Shown in pieces: positions 1 to 6,622 of a stretch of 10,771 nucleotides of DNA (positions within the stretch are counted from its first letter, which is position 1; the number at the start of each line of letters is the position of its first letter). The notes below the pieces were generated by a model, which had not been told where the DNA came from, made no database searches, and saw only the letters and a list, made by a program, of their open reading frames with translations. The position numbers and the translations under genes were made by a program. Source of the stretch: Desulfocapsa sp. (GTDB lineage Bacteria > Desulfobacterota > Desulfobulbia > Desulfobulbales > Desulfocapsaceae); the NCBI GenBank assembly GCA_030638765.1, contig DAOWDZ010000147.1, positions 1 through 10,771 of the forward strand, read 5' to 3'.

Positions 1-2
1 AG

Positions 3-1361
3 CTGACTTTTGCTGAGCATCAAAAAATGGAAATAAAGGGGTTTACCAAAGGAGAGTTGAAGGTGTCGGATTTTGACTTGCAGATGAAAGATCCTCTCCG
101 GATTACTTTTGAGACAGCGAGCAAGAACTGGTTGATAACTGATAATGCATTCCTTACAAGTTCCTTACAGATCCAGAAAGGCGTACATGAATTTGAGAGT
201 TCAGGGCTTACTTGCAGGTTTTCCGGTTTGACAGAATCATTTGCAGCGAATGGCTTGTCTGCAGATTTTGAAGTTTCCACCGTTGTCGTAGGCAACAATA
301 AACAGAGTCTGCCGCTAAAAGATCTATCCGGCCGTGTAAAATTAGAGAAAAACACCATTAGTGGGAATCTACAGTTTGCATCTCAGGAAGTTACTGGAAA
401 GATGGGGCTGAGTTTTGATCATGATCTGAAAACTGCAGCTGGTAAGTTTAAACTGAACATGGATGAAAAAATTGAATTGAGTCTGGAAAACAGTCTTTCA
501 AATATCGTAAGTTCCTGGGAATATCCCTTTGATTTAGAGAGTGGGGAGATCCTGCTTGTTGCTGAAGGATCCTGGGATTCGTTAGGATTATGCAATTTGT
601 CATCATTTGTAAATATTAGCGGTATCGGAGGGTATTACAAACAGCTTTTGTTCGATGGCCTGGATTACAAACAGGATCTTGTTGTTTTACCGGAGCTGCA
701 TTCTCAATCAGAAGGGCGTTTTTTTCTACAGCACTTCACTGGTGGAATTGATGTTTACGACACCAGTGGTTCCGTTACCCTGAATGTATCAAAAATGGGA
801 AAATTTCCGATTGTAGAGCTTAATGATTTCAGCGCATCCCTATTAGGTGGTTCGATTCGTGTTCCAGATATCAGCTATGATGTAAATCAGCCGGACAGTC
901 ATTTTGTTGCAGAAATTGATTCTATGGAGCTTGAAAGTCTGGTGGAATTAATAAAAATGGAGACCTTGCAGGTAACGGGAACAATAAGTGGCTCAATTCC
1001 TGTGGATATTAAAGGAAAGACCATCACTGTAAGCCATGGTGAGCTGAACAGTGATGAGCCAGGAGGCGAGATACATTATTTCTCTGGAACCACGGAACAG
1101 AGCGGTGCGGCGGGCTATGCTTTACGAGCAATTGAGAATCTACAGTACAGGACATTGTCAGTAAAAACAGAATATGAACCCACCGGGGATCTCAATCTCG
1201 ATATCAGTTTACAGGGAACCAGTCCTGAATTGCACAGTACTCGACCGGTACATCTTAATATTCATGCAGAACAGAACCTTCTGGAGTTATTACAAAGTCT
1301 GCGCTTCAGTAAGGGACTTACAGAGGAACTGGACAAACGGGTGAAACAGCATTACAACTAA
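3..1361 (+). CDS. ydbH: YdbH-like intermembrane phospholipid transport protein, C-terminal part (5' truncated by window)
   Basis: The frame is open from the window edge (first full codon at 3) to the TAA at 1359-1361, so this is the C-terminal ~452 residues of a longer protein; the Met codon at 27 is internal. The visible part has no hydrophobic segment and is rich in short alternating beta-type stretches, as expected for the periplasmic repeat domain of AsmA-like proteins. Near the end there is a segment of the type 'GEIHYFSG...GAAGYALRAIENLQY' followed by 'DLNLDISLQGTSPEL', which resembles the conserved C-terminus of YdbH. The strongest support is the order: the next two genes are clear ynbE and ydbL homologues, as in Escherichia coli. 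In E. coli YdbH is an inner-membrane AsmA-like protein, partly redundant with TamB and YhdP in moving phospholipids to the outer membrane, and it pairs with the lipoprotein YnbE. Role here is inferred from that family. Confidence 0.85.
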   Translation: MTFAEHQKMEIKGFTKGELKVSDFDLQMKDPLRITFETASKNWLITDNAFLTSSLQIQKGVHEFESSGLTCRFSGLTESFAANGLSADFEVSTVVVGNNKQSLPLKDLSGRVKLEKNTISGNLQFASQEVTGKMGLSFDHDLKTAAGKFKLNMDEKIELSLENSLSNIVSSWEYPFDLESGEILLVAEGSWDSLGLCNLSSFVNISGIGGYYKQLLFDGLDYKQDLVVLPELHSQSEGRFFLQHFTGGIDVYDTSGSVTLNVSKMGKFPIVELNDFSASLLGGSIRVPDISYDVNQPDSHFVAEIDSMELESLVELIKMETLQVTGTISGSIPVDIKGKTITVSHGELNSDEPGGEIHYFSGTTEQSGAAGYALRAIENLQYRTLSVKTEYEPTGDLNLDISLQGTSPELHSTRPVHLNIHAEQNLLELLQSLRFSKGLTEELDKRVKQHYN

Positions 1362-1402
1362 GTATGGTGTTGATAAAATTGTTAAAAAAGATGGAGGAAC
1401 CT

Positions 1403-1597
1403 ATGCAATACAAAGTGGTTTTCATGGTACTGGTAGCGGTTTCGCTTGTGACTATTGGATGTAGTCCAACTGTTCAGGTGGCAGCATCCGATAAACCGAT
1501 CACCATAAATCTCAACGTCAAGATACAGCATGAAATTCTGGTTAGAGTGGATAAAGAGCTCGATGACGTGTTGAGTGAAGAGAGTGGTCTGTTTTAG
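1403..1597 (+). CDS. ynbE: YnbE-family outer-membrane lipoprotein
   Basis: A 64-residue lipoprotein. I chose the ATG at 1403 rather than the upstream ATG at 1364 because GGAGG (1393-1397) lies 5 nt before it and because it gives a compact lipoprotein signal: Lys4, a hydrophobic run, then a lipobox-like TIGC ending at Cys20 (Thr at -3 is not the usual Leu). The mature part contains 'DKPITINLNVKIQHEI' and ends 'LSEESGLF', very close to E. coli YnbE in sequence, length and final Phe. In E. coli YnbE is an outer-membrane lipoprotein that joins the C-terminus of YdbH by beta-strand pairing and completes a bridge across the periplasm. It starts 41 nt after the ydbH stop and is followed by ydbL, so the three are very likely one transcript. 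Confidence 0.93.
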   Translation: MQYKVVFMVLVAVSLVTIGCSPTVQVAASDKPITINLNVKIQHEILVRVDKELDDVLSEESGLF

Positions 1598-1658
1598 TCG
1601 TACATTTTTGACATATGACATATATGGAAAAGACATCTTCAGGAAAAGAGGAATCACA

Positions 1659-1979
1659 ATGAAAAGAATAGTTAGTTTGGTACTGTTTGGCCTGTTATTG
1701 ATTTGCCAGCCTGCCACGGCTTTGGACTTAAAGAGTGCTAAGACGAATGGATTGGTCGGGGAAACTAAAACGGGTTATCTTGCTCCTGTGAAATCGGGCC
1801 CGGAAGTGGCACAACTGGTGAAAAGCATTAACGCAAAGCGCAAAGCTCATTATCAGAAAATTTCCAAACGTAATAAAACTACTTTGAGTGCTGTGGAGCA
1901 GTTGGCAGGAAAGAAAGCGATGAAAAAAACGCCTGCAGGACAGTTTGTTCAGGTAAATGGAGTCTGGAAGAAAAAATAA
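1659..1979 (+). CDS. ydbL: YdbL-family (DUF1318) periplasmic protein
   Basis: A 106-residue secreted protein. The ATG at 1659 is preceded by AAGAGGA (1646-1652) and opens a standard signal peptide (Lys2, Arg3, a hydrophobic core, and 'QPATA' cleavage before LDL). The frame is open further upstream to 1575, but that extension would bury the signal peptide. The mature part carries the family hallmarks 'GLVGETKTGYLAPV', 'VKSINAKRKAHYQKI' and the end 'FVQVNGVWKKK', which match E. coli YdbL closely. YdbL is reported to act in the periplasm as a helper of the YdbH-YnbE bridge, probably limiting aberrant YnbE assembly. It is the last gene of this operon; the hairpin at 2008-2041 lies 28 nt past its stop. 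Confidence 0.92.
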   Translation: MKRIVSLVLFGLLLICQPATALDLKSAKTNGLVGETKTGYLAPVKSGPEVAQLVKSINAKRKAHYQKISKRNKTTLSAVEQLAGKKAMKKTPAGQFVQVNGVWKKK

Positions 1980-2007
1980 GGTAGGTGTCTTGGAATTTCT
2001 TTACAAA

Positions 2008-2041
2008 AAACCCCTTGCTGATTGTTGTCAGTAAGGGGTTT
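2008..2041. terminator. Bidirectional intrinsic terminator between ydbL and the M50 protease gene
   Basis: Arms AAACCCCTT (2008-2016) and AAGGGGTTT (2033-2041) pair perfectly. The stem extends inward by GCTGA/TCAGT (2017-2021 with 2028-2032, one G-U pair), leaving loop TTGTTG. A-rich sequence precedes the stem (2005-2010) and a T-rich stretch follows (2041-2052), so the hairpin can terminate both the plus-strand ydbH-ynbE-ydbL transcript and the convergent minus-strand transcript ending at 2073. Confidence 0.9.
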
Positions 2042-2072
2042 CTAGGTTTTTTAGAATTGTTCAAGATGGCAG

Positions 2073-2702
2073 TTATAAAAGGATATTCCTGGCAAAGGAG
2101 ATAACAGGGAGAATCATTTTTGAAAGTATTCCTGAAAAAGCCAGAATCATAATAATGACAAAACCATACCGTTCAACCGATGCGTAGGATCGTGCCATAT
2201 CTGGAGGTAATATCCCGGCAAGAATCTTACTTCCATCCAATGGCGGAATAGGAAGAAAATTAAAAATACAGAGTACCAGGTTGATCCAGACAGAGGCCAT
2301 TAAAACTTCGTTCAGCGGGACAAGGATAGATTTGGCCATTGCTGAATAGGGGATTGCTGCGGCAATAAACCAGAGAAGTTTCGTAAGTATTGCACTGATA
2401 ATTGCAAGGATAAGATTGACGGCTGGTCCTGCGAGGGCAACCCACAGCATGTCTTTACGAGGATTCTTGAAATAATTAGGGTTCACTGGAACAGGTTTCG
2501 CCCAGCCGATTTTAATAATAAAAAACGCCAGTGTCCCAAGTGGATCAAGGTGCTTTAAAGGGTTGAGTGTTAGGCGCCCCAGGTCTTTTGCCGTAGGATC
2601 TCCAAATCTGTACGCCACATAACCGTGGGCAAATTCGTGAACTGTCAATGCCAAAAGGATTGGCGGTGCCAGGATGATTATCTGGAGTATTATATCGTTC
2701 AT
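2073..2702 (-). CDS. Site-2-protease family M50 membrane metalloprotease
   Basis: A 209-residue integral membrane protein. Visible family features: the zinc-binding motif HEFAH (residues 22-26) in the first membrane segment, 'NPLKHLDPLGT' after it, 'GWAKPVPVNP...' and 'ALAGPAVN' in the middle, and 'NFLPIPPLDGSKIL' near residues 148-161, whose Asp is the third zinc ligand. This is the compact S2P subgroup without a PDZ domain, of usual length. Such proteases cut membrane-embedded substrates; the substrate cannot be told from sequence. An in-frame TTG at 2717 would add five residues. Neither start has a clear Shine-Dalgarno sequence, so I kept the ATG at 2702. It faces the ydbL operon across a shared terminator and diverges from the small ORF at 2774. 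Confidence 0.93.
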   Translation of the reverse strand: MNDIILQIIILAPPILLALTVHEFAHGYVAYRFGDPTAKDLGRLTLNPLKHLDPLGTLAFFIIKIGWAKPVPVNPNYFKNPRKDMLWVALAGPAVNLILAIISAILTKLLWFIAAAIPYSAMAKSILVPLNEVLMASVWINLVLCIFNFLPIPPLDGSKILAGILPPDMARSYASVERYGFVIIMILAFSGILSKMILPVISFARNILL

Positions 2703-2740
2703 AGTTTTGTGTACCAAAGATTGTTTTTAAGTGAGGCACT

Positions 2741-2769
2741 AAATTAATCATTGTGAAGTGAAGGCGCAA
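2741..2769 (-). promoter_or_regulatory. Possible sigma70-type promoter for the M50 protease gene
   Basis: On the minus strand TTGCGC (2769-2764) and TAATTT (2746-2741) are separated by 17 nt and would start transcription near 2734, about 32 nt before the ATG at 2702. The match is moderate and rests on sequence alone. Confidence 0.35.
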
Positions 2770-2773
2770 GGAG

Positions 2774-2944
2774 ATGAGAAAATACTCGACAAGTATGGAC
2801 GGAAATTCTCTAAAAATAGAGTTTGAAGCGTTTTCTGGAAATCGTTTTTGTATTCATGAGCCATTATTCTCAGGGTTGGTAAGTGACGCTTCTTCCAGAA
2901 AAATCTTTAAAGGGCTACTGAAGGCTGTGGGAACTGGCCGATAA
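2774..2944 (+). CDS. Possible 56-residue hypothetical protein
   Basis: An ATG at 2774 opens 56 codons ending in TAA at 2942-2944, in a gap of nearly 300 nt between the M50 and Gate-protein genes. The product begins MRKYSTSMDGN and contains 'LKIEFEAFSGNRF' and 'IFKGLLKAVGTGR'. It has no membrane segment or signal peptide, and I do not recognise the family. AAGGAG (2768-2773) directly abuts the ATG, closer than normal for a ribosome binding site; an in-frame Met at codon 8 is an alternative without a visible site. The same frame stays open for about 40 more codons after the TAA, into the convergent gene. It could be a real small protein, the remnant of a longer gene, or chance. Confidence 0.3.
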   Translation: MRKYSTSMDGNSLKIEFEAFSGNRFCIHEPLFSGLVSDASSRKIFKGLLKAVGTGR

Positions 2945-2995
2945 TTTAGATCTGCAAAAAATGGAAATGATGTTAAAGAAACAGATATCCTGATA

Positions 2996-3922
2996 TCAGC
3001 CGGCAGAAGGTATTTTCCGGATTGGCTCTTTTTTTTCTTTACGTTTTCTGTGCACATTATCATACACTTTACTGAGTAGAAGTGTTGCAACACAGGCCAT
3101 GGTCAGTCGACTAATGATCATGACCCAGTAGTTAGCACCAAAAAGTACAAAAAGAAGTGGATCTTCCAGGAGTGAATGGCAGATCATGAGAAAGGTGCCA
3201 ATGAAAAAGATATCTTTTTTCCTGAGATTGCCAGATTCAGCTTCTTTAAATAGAATACCTGCACCGTAAGTGATGCCAAGAAGTTGCCCTGTGAGCAATG
3301 AGAATGATGTTTGTACTCGCTGCCCATAGTTTTTAATGAATTGAGTCCGCTTGAGTGTGTCCATGAGGAAAATAATGGCACTTATAAGGCCAATGATTTT
3401 GACTGACAGAAGCGCTGCATTGCCCAGTGATTGGGTTAGCATCTCCGGGATACTGGAATAGGATACGAGTTGAATTGTATGGTCACTTGTTTCTCCGGTA
3501 AAAAAAGAAGCTGGTAGGAAGAAGAGAGGGAAGGTGGTGAGAAAGGCCATGGATACTCTGAGGCAGGTGGAGTAGAGGAAACTGATTCCCAGTTTTTTCA
3601 TAATGCTGTTTTCAACCGGAAGCCCATGGCAGACTCCCAGGAAAACACCAAGGATTGTCCACTCGTAGGAACTAAGGCCCAGAGGTGCAGCAAATGCTAC
3701 TGCGGCGTATATGTTGAGGAAGACTCCTGCGCATATTGCCATTGCTGTTTCAGCAGGAAGATGCAGGATCGAGGTGACTGGAGAAAAGATAAAACTTACA
3801 GGTTGCAGCAGATTAAAGTAAAGAAGTATATCGGCAAGGATGTAAAAGGGAATTACCAGTTTTAAAATAAGGATTCCACTGGAAAAGGAGGACTTCAGGC
3901 TTTCTTTTAGATGGTTCGGCAT
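2996..3922 (-). CDS. Duplicated Gate-domain (nucleoside-recognition-like) integral membrane protein
   Basis: A 308-residue polytopic membrane protein. It shows the pattern of the Gate/nucleoside-recognition domain found in FeoB, spore maturation proteins SpmA/SpmB and related transporters. Two halves resemble each other: residues ~60-110 and ~210-260 each have a glycine-rich helix ('AGVFLNIYA' against 'GITYGAGIL'), then 'GVFLGVCHGLPVEN' against 'GTFLMICHSLLEDP'. So C98-H99-E104 and C248-H249-E253 are matching motifs. The C-terminus is a short, very basic cytosolic-type tail (residues ~292-303). It begins with Met at 3922, preceded only by a weak GAAG-type site. It is transcribed divergently from the metal importer genes with 142 nt between the start codons. 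The substrate is unknown; nucleoside, metal or a regulatory role are all possible, and the location makes metals the first guess. Confidence 0.75.
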   Translation of the reverse strand: MPNHLKESLKSSFSSGILILKLVIPFYILADILLYFNLLQPVSFIFSPVTSILHLPAETAMAICAGVFLNIYAAVAFAAPLGLSSYEWTILGVFLGVCHGLPVENSIMKKLGISFLYSTCLRVSMAFLTTFPLFFLPASFFTGETSDHTIQLVSYSSIPEMLTQSLGNAALLSVKIIGLISAIIFLMDTLKRTQFIKNYGQRVQTSFSLLTGQLLGITYGAGILFKEAESGNLRKKDIFFIGTFLMICHSLLEDPLLFVLFGANYWVMIISRLTMACVATLLLSKVYDNVHRKRKEKKEPIRKIPSAG

Positions 3923-3931
3923 GGTGCTTCG

Positions 3932-3960
3932 TGTATACGGTATATCAGTTTAAGTAGCAA
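3932..3960 (-). promoter_or_regulatory. Possible promoter for the Gate-domain gene
   Basis: On the minus strand TTGCTA (3960-3955) and TATACA (3937-3932) are separated by 17 nt. The predicted start point would fall only a few nt before the ATG at 3922, giving a nearly leaderless mRNA, which lowers confidence. Confidence 0.3.
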
Positions 3961-4018
3961 TCATTATTCTTCCTTGACCAGAGTGTGGCTGAGTAATAAA
4001 ATAAGTTCGGTGTGGTGT

Positions 4019-4047
4019 TTGATGGTTGAAATAAAACTGCTTATACG
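4019..4047 (+). promoter_or_regulatory. Possible promoter for the znuACB-type operon
   Basis: TTGATG (4019-4024) and TATACG (4042-4047) are separated by 17 nt, which would start transcription near 4054, just upstream of the ATG at 4065. I could not find a convincing Zur or Fur operator overlapping it. Confidence 0.3.
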
Positions 4048-4064
4048 GAAACTGTGAGAATAAA

Positions 4065-4946
4065 ATGAGTTATAGATATCTGCAGGTTCTCCTGCTTGCT
4101 TTTCTTTGTGTGTTACCGTCACAACTTTTTGCGGGAACATCTGAAAAACTTGAGGTTTTTGTCTCCATTCCACCTCTGAAGTGGCTTTGTGAGCAACTCG
4201 GTTCCAATACGTTGTCAGTCAATCTTCTGATCGCTAAGGGACAGGCACCTCATGCCTTTGAGCCGTCTCCTAAGCAAATCCAGGCACTTTCCAGGTCCAG
4301 TTTGTTTTTTACCGTGGGGATGGCCTTTGAGGGGGAGATTGTTCGTCGTCTTCACTCTGGAACTTCCCACCTGAAAATAGTTGATACCAGCAAAAATATA
4401 AATAAGATTCCCATAGTAGATTTGGAGCACGAACATAGGGCCGGAGAAATACTTGATCCTCATGTATGGCTTTCCCCGCCAAATCTAAAAAGTATGGTCA
4501 TGGTCATGGCCGATGCCTTGAGCAGTGCAGATCCGGAAAATGCCATGCTGTATCAGGGGAACCTCAAAATAGTACAACAGATACTTGATGATCTGGATAA
4601 GAATCTGACAAAAGACCTCGCACCTTTTAATGGAGCCTCGTTTTTTGTTTTTCATCCGGCCTTTGGGTATTTTGCAAATCGCTATCATATGAAGCAGGTT
4701 GCAGTGGAAACAGGTGGAAAATCTCCCACTCCAAAACAGTTGTTTGCTCTTATTAGAAAGGCAAAGGCTCATGGTGTAAAAGTGATATTTGTGCAACCGC
4801 AGTTTGATCCGAGAAGTGCGCAAAGTATTGCAACAGCCATTGGTGGCAGAGTTGTTGCGCTCGATCCTTTAGCGGAAAACAGTGTTGAGAATATGAAAAA
4901 TATGGCTGTGAAAATTGGCAGTGCCATGGCTGTAGGAACTCGGTAA
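4065..4946 (+). CDS. znuA: Zinc/manganese ABC transporter substrate-binding protein (ZnuA-like)
   Basis: A 293-residue periplasmic metal-binding protein of the cluster A-I family. A signal peptide (residues 1-23, hydrophobic core, cleavage after LFA) is followed by 'VFVSIPPLKWLCEQLG'. The likely metal ligands are in the usual places: His63 in APHAFEPSP, His133 in DPHVWLSP, His197 in VFHPAFGYFA and Asp267 in ALDPLAEN. 'GKSPTPKQL' (218-226) is another family signature. The flexible loop before His133 has only a short Glu/His cluster (EHEH, 121-124), much less than E. coli ZnuA. Three His plus one Asp fits zinc in the ZnuA group, but manganese cannot be excluded. It delivers metal to the permease/ATPase encoded next; its TAA overlaps the start of the ATPase gene by 1 nt (TAATG). 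Confidence 0.92.
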   Translation: MSYRYLQVLLLAFLCVLPSQLFAGTSEKLEVFVSIPPLKWLCEQLGSNTLSVNLLIAKGQAPHAFEPSPKQIQALSRSSLFFTVGMAFEGEIVRRLHSGTSHLKIVDTSKNINKIPIVDLEHEHRAGEILDPHVWLSPPNLKSMVMVMADALSSADPENAMLYQGNLKIVQQILDDLDKNLTKDLAPFNGASFFVFHPAFGYFANRYHMKQVAVETGGKSPTPKQLFALIRKAKAHGVKVIFVQPQFDPRSAQSIATAIGGRVVALDPLAENSVENMKNMAVKIGSAMAVGTR

Positions 4947-5713
4947 TGACGGCAGGCGAGCAACAGAGTGCAATTTCCATCAGTGATGTTTCTTTTTCCT
5001 ATGACTCTCAGGTGGTACTGGCCGATGTTAATCTGGAAATAAAAGCCTTTGATTCCATTTGCATTGTTGGCCCAAATGGTGGTGGAAAATCCACTCTCAT
5101 TAAGTTAATGCTCGGACTTCTTTCTCCTGATAGTGGCTGTGTCTCCATTTTTGGTCAAAAACCAGAGGCAGCACGACTGAGGATTGGGTATGTTCCGCAA
5201 TATGCACGTTATGATCCGCAGTTTCCCATCTCCGTTTTTGAGGTTGTATGTATGGGGCGGCTGGGGAGTTCCTGGACTGGAAGATATACAAAAAAAGATA
5301 AGGTTGTGGCGATGGAATCCCTTGCAAGCATAGGGATTGATGATATTGCCAGGCGCCCATTCTCTTCCATTTCAGGAGGACAGCGGCAGCGTGTATTGAT
5401 CGCGAGGGCTCTTGCATCAAGAGGTGATATTCTGATTCTTGATGAACCCACAGCCAATATTGATCATGAATCAGAATTACAGTTTTTTGATATTCTGACG
5501 GAGTTGAATAAGCGAATGACCATCCTGATGGTGACCCATGAAGTTGGTTTTGCTTCAACGTTTTTTAAACGGATTGCCTGCGTCAATAAACAGGTCGTTA
5601 TTCATCCAACGAGTGCACTCACAGGAAATCTAATTCGTGATATGTATGGTGGTGATCTCCAGATGATTCGTCATGATCATTGTTGTGCGCCGGGAGGGCA
5701 TCAGCATGACTGA
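4946..5713 (+). CDS. znuC: Metal ABC transporter ATP-binding protein (ZnuC-like) with His/Cys tail
   Basis: A 255-residue ABC ATPase with every required motif: Walker A GPNGGGKST (42-50), Q-loop Gln85 in VPQYARYD, signature SISGGQRQRV (141-150), Walker B ILILDEP (162-168) and H-loop His198 in VTHE. The Walker A with three glycines and the downstream 'PISVFEVVCMGR' are typical of the zinc/manganese family. It energises import from the cytoplasmic face of the membrane. The end is unusual: the last 13 residues, HDHCCAPGGHQHD, hold four His and two Cys, so a metal may bind there. The codons for that tail also contain GGGAGGG (5692-5698), the ribosome binding site of the permease gene, whose ATG overlaps this gene's stop by 8 nt. 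Confidence 0.93.
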   Translation: MTAGEQQSAISISDVSFSYDSQVVLADVNLEIKAFDSICIVGPNGGGKSTLIKLMLGLLSPDSGCVSIFGQKPEAARLRIGYVPQYARYDPQFPISVFEVVCMGRLGSSWTGRYTKKDKVVAMESLASIGIDDIARRPFSSISGGQRQRVLIARALASRGDILILDEPTANIDHESELQFFDILTELNKRMTILMVTHEVGFASTFFKRIACVNKQVVIHPTSALTGNLIRDMYGGDLQMIRHDHCCAPGGHQHD

Positions 5714-6557
5714 GTTTCTGGCTGCGATAGCTGATCCTAACCTTCCGTTCTTTCGATATGCGTTGCTCACCGGTATCTTTGCCTCCATTCCCTTTGGCAT
5801 TATTGGTACCTTCGTTGTCGTACGGAAAATAAGTTATATAGCCGGTGCCATTGCTCACTGTGTCCTCGGTGGAATTGGGCTTGGCCTGTATATGGAAAAG
5901 GGGCTTGGTGTTACATGGTTCGGCCCAATGACTGGTGCTGTTCTGGTGGCATTACTTGCCGCTGTTGTTTTAACTCTGGTCAGTCGCTATGCCGCTGAGC
6001 GTGAGGATAGCGTAATTGGTGCCCTCTGGGCAGTTGGAATGGCCACAGGGCTTCTTTTTATTGCTAAAACTCCCGGTTACGTCGATCCCATGAGTTATCT
6101 TTTCGGGAATATTCTTATCGTTTCCAGGCAAGATTTTATTTTTGTTCTGGCGCTTGATGTTCTTGTGCTTGGGCTTGTTGGTCTGTTTTATAATAACTTT
6201 CTGGCCGTTTGTTTTGATGAAGAGTTTGCACGTTTGCGTGGCAGACAAACGGGGTGGATTTATCTTCTTCTTCTCTGTCTTGCTGCTTTGACCATTGTTC
6301 TTCTGGTACGGGTGGTTGGTATTGTAATGGTTATTGCTTTACTGACCTTACCCGCTTCAGTTGCAGGGAATTTTTCAAGAAATATTTTGCAGATGATAGT
6401 GCTGGCTGTTTTGTTTTGTGCAGGATTTGTGGTTACCGGCCTTGGCGTGAGCTATACTCTGGATTTGCCGAGTGGGCCTGTGATTATTGTTATTGCGGCT
6501 GGAGTCTATTTGGTGGTGCTGTTGGGTGGTAGGCTCAAAAAACTTTTTCCTTTGTGA
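5706..6557 (+). CDS. znuB: Metal ABC transporter permease (ZnuB-like, ABC-3 family)
   Basis: A 283-residue polytopic permease. The start is the ATG at 5706, with GGGAGGG 7 nt upstream inside the ATPase gene; the longer open frame back to 5673 would lose that site. ABC-3 family landmarks are visible: 'FVVVRKISYIAGAIAHCVLGGIGLG' (about residues 36-60, where most relatives have Ser/Asp-His in the IAH segment), 'EDSVIGALWAVGMATGLLF' (about 99-117), 'YLFGNIL' (131-137) and 'VVGIVMVIALLTLPASVAG' (about 208-226). About eight or nine hydrophobic segments are present. It forms the channel of the importer with a ZnuC dimer. The operon ends here: the stop at 6555-6557 is 66 nt from the convergent gene's stop codon, with a 9-bp inverted repeat in between. 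Confidence 0.92.
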   Translation: MTEFLAAIADPNLPFFRYALLTGIFASIPFGIIGTFVVVRKISYIAGAIAHCVLGGIGLGLYMEKGLGVTWFGPMTGAVLVALLAAVVLTLVSRYAAEREDSVIGALWAVGMATGLLFIAKTPGYVDPMSYLFGNILIVSRQDFIFVLALDVLVLGLVGLFYNNFLAVCFDEEFARLRGRQTGWIYLLLLCLAALTIVLLVRVVGIVMVIALLTLPASVAGNFSRNILQMIVLAVLFCAGFVVTGLGVSYTLDLPSGPVIIVIAAGVYLVVLLGGRLKKLFPL

Positions 6558-6558
6558 T

Positions 6559-6615
6559 TATCATACCTGCCAGGTCAACAAGGCCCATTCCGCTGTTCAA
6601 TGATGTGGTATGATA
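6559..6615. repeat. 9-bp inverted repeat in the convergent intergenic gap
   Basis: TATCATACC (6559-6567) and GGTATGATA (6607-6615) are perfect reverse complements separated by 39 nt. They sit almost exactly in the gap between the convergent stops at 6557 and 6623. There is no clear T-tract, so this is not a textbook terminator. It could be the base of a longer RNA fold, or a protein-binding site. Confidence 0.5.
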
Positions 6616-6622
6616 GGATGTT

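Noticed and set aside
2982..2995. Doubled GATATC after the Gate gene as a terminator
   Set aside because: The two copies are 2 nt apart, too close to form a hairpin loop, and there is no T-tract.
2854..3093. 79-codon minus-strand ORF overlapping the Gate gene end
   Set aside because: It lies in another frame over the Gate C-terminus and has no ribosome binding site or family features.
3950..3968. Full Fur box between the divergent Gate and znuA genes
   Set aside because: Only the right half (AATCATTAT) matches; the left half agrees at about 2 of 9 positions.
6254..6532. 92-codon plus-strand ORF inside znuB
   Set aside because: It is an out-of-frame shadow of the permease; its Cys/Trp-rich composition is typical of such shadows.
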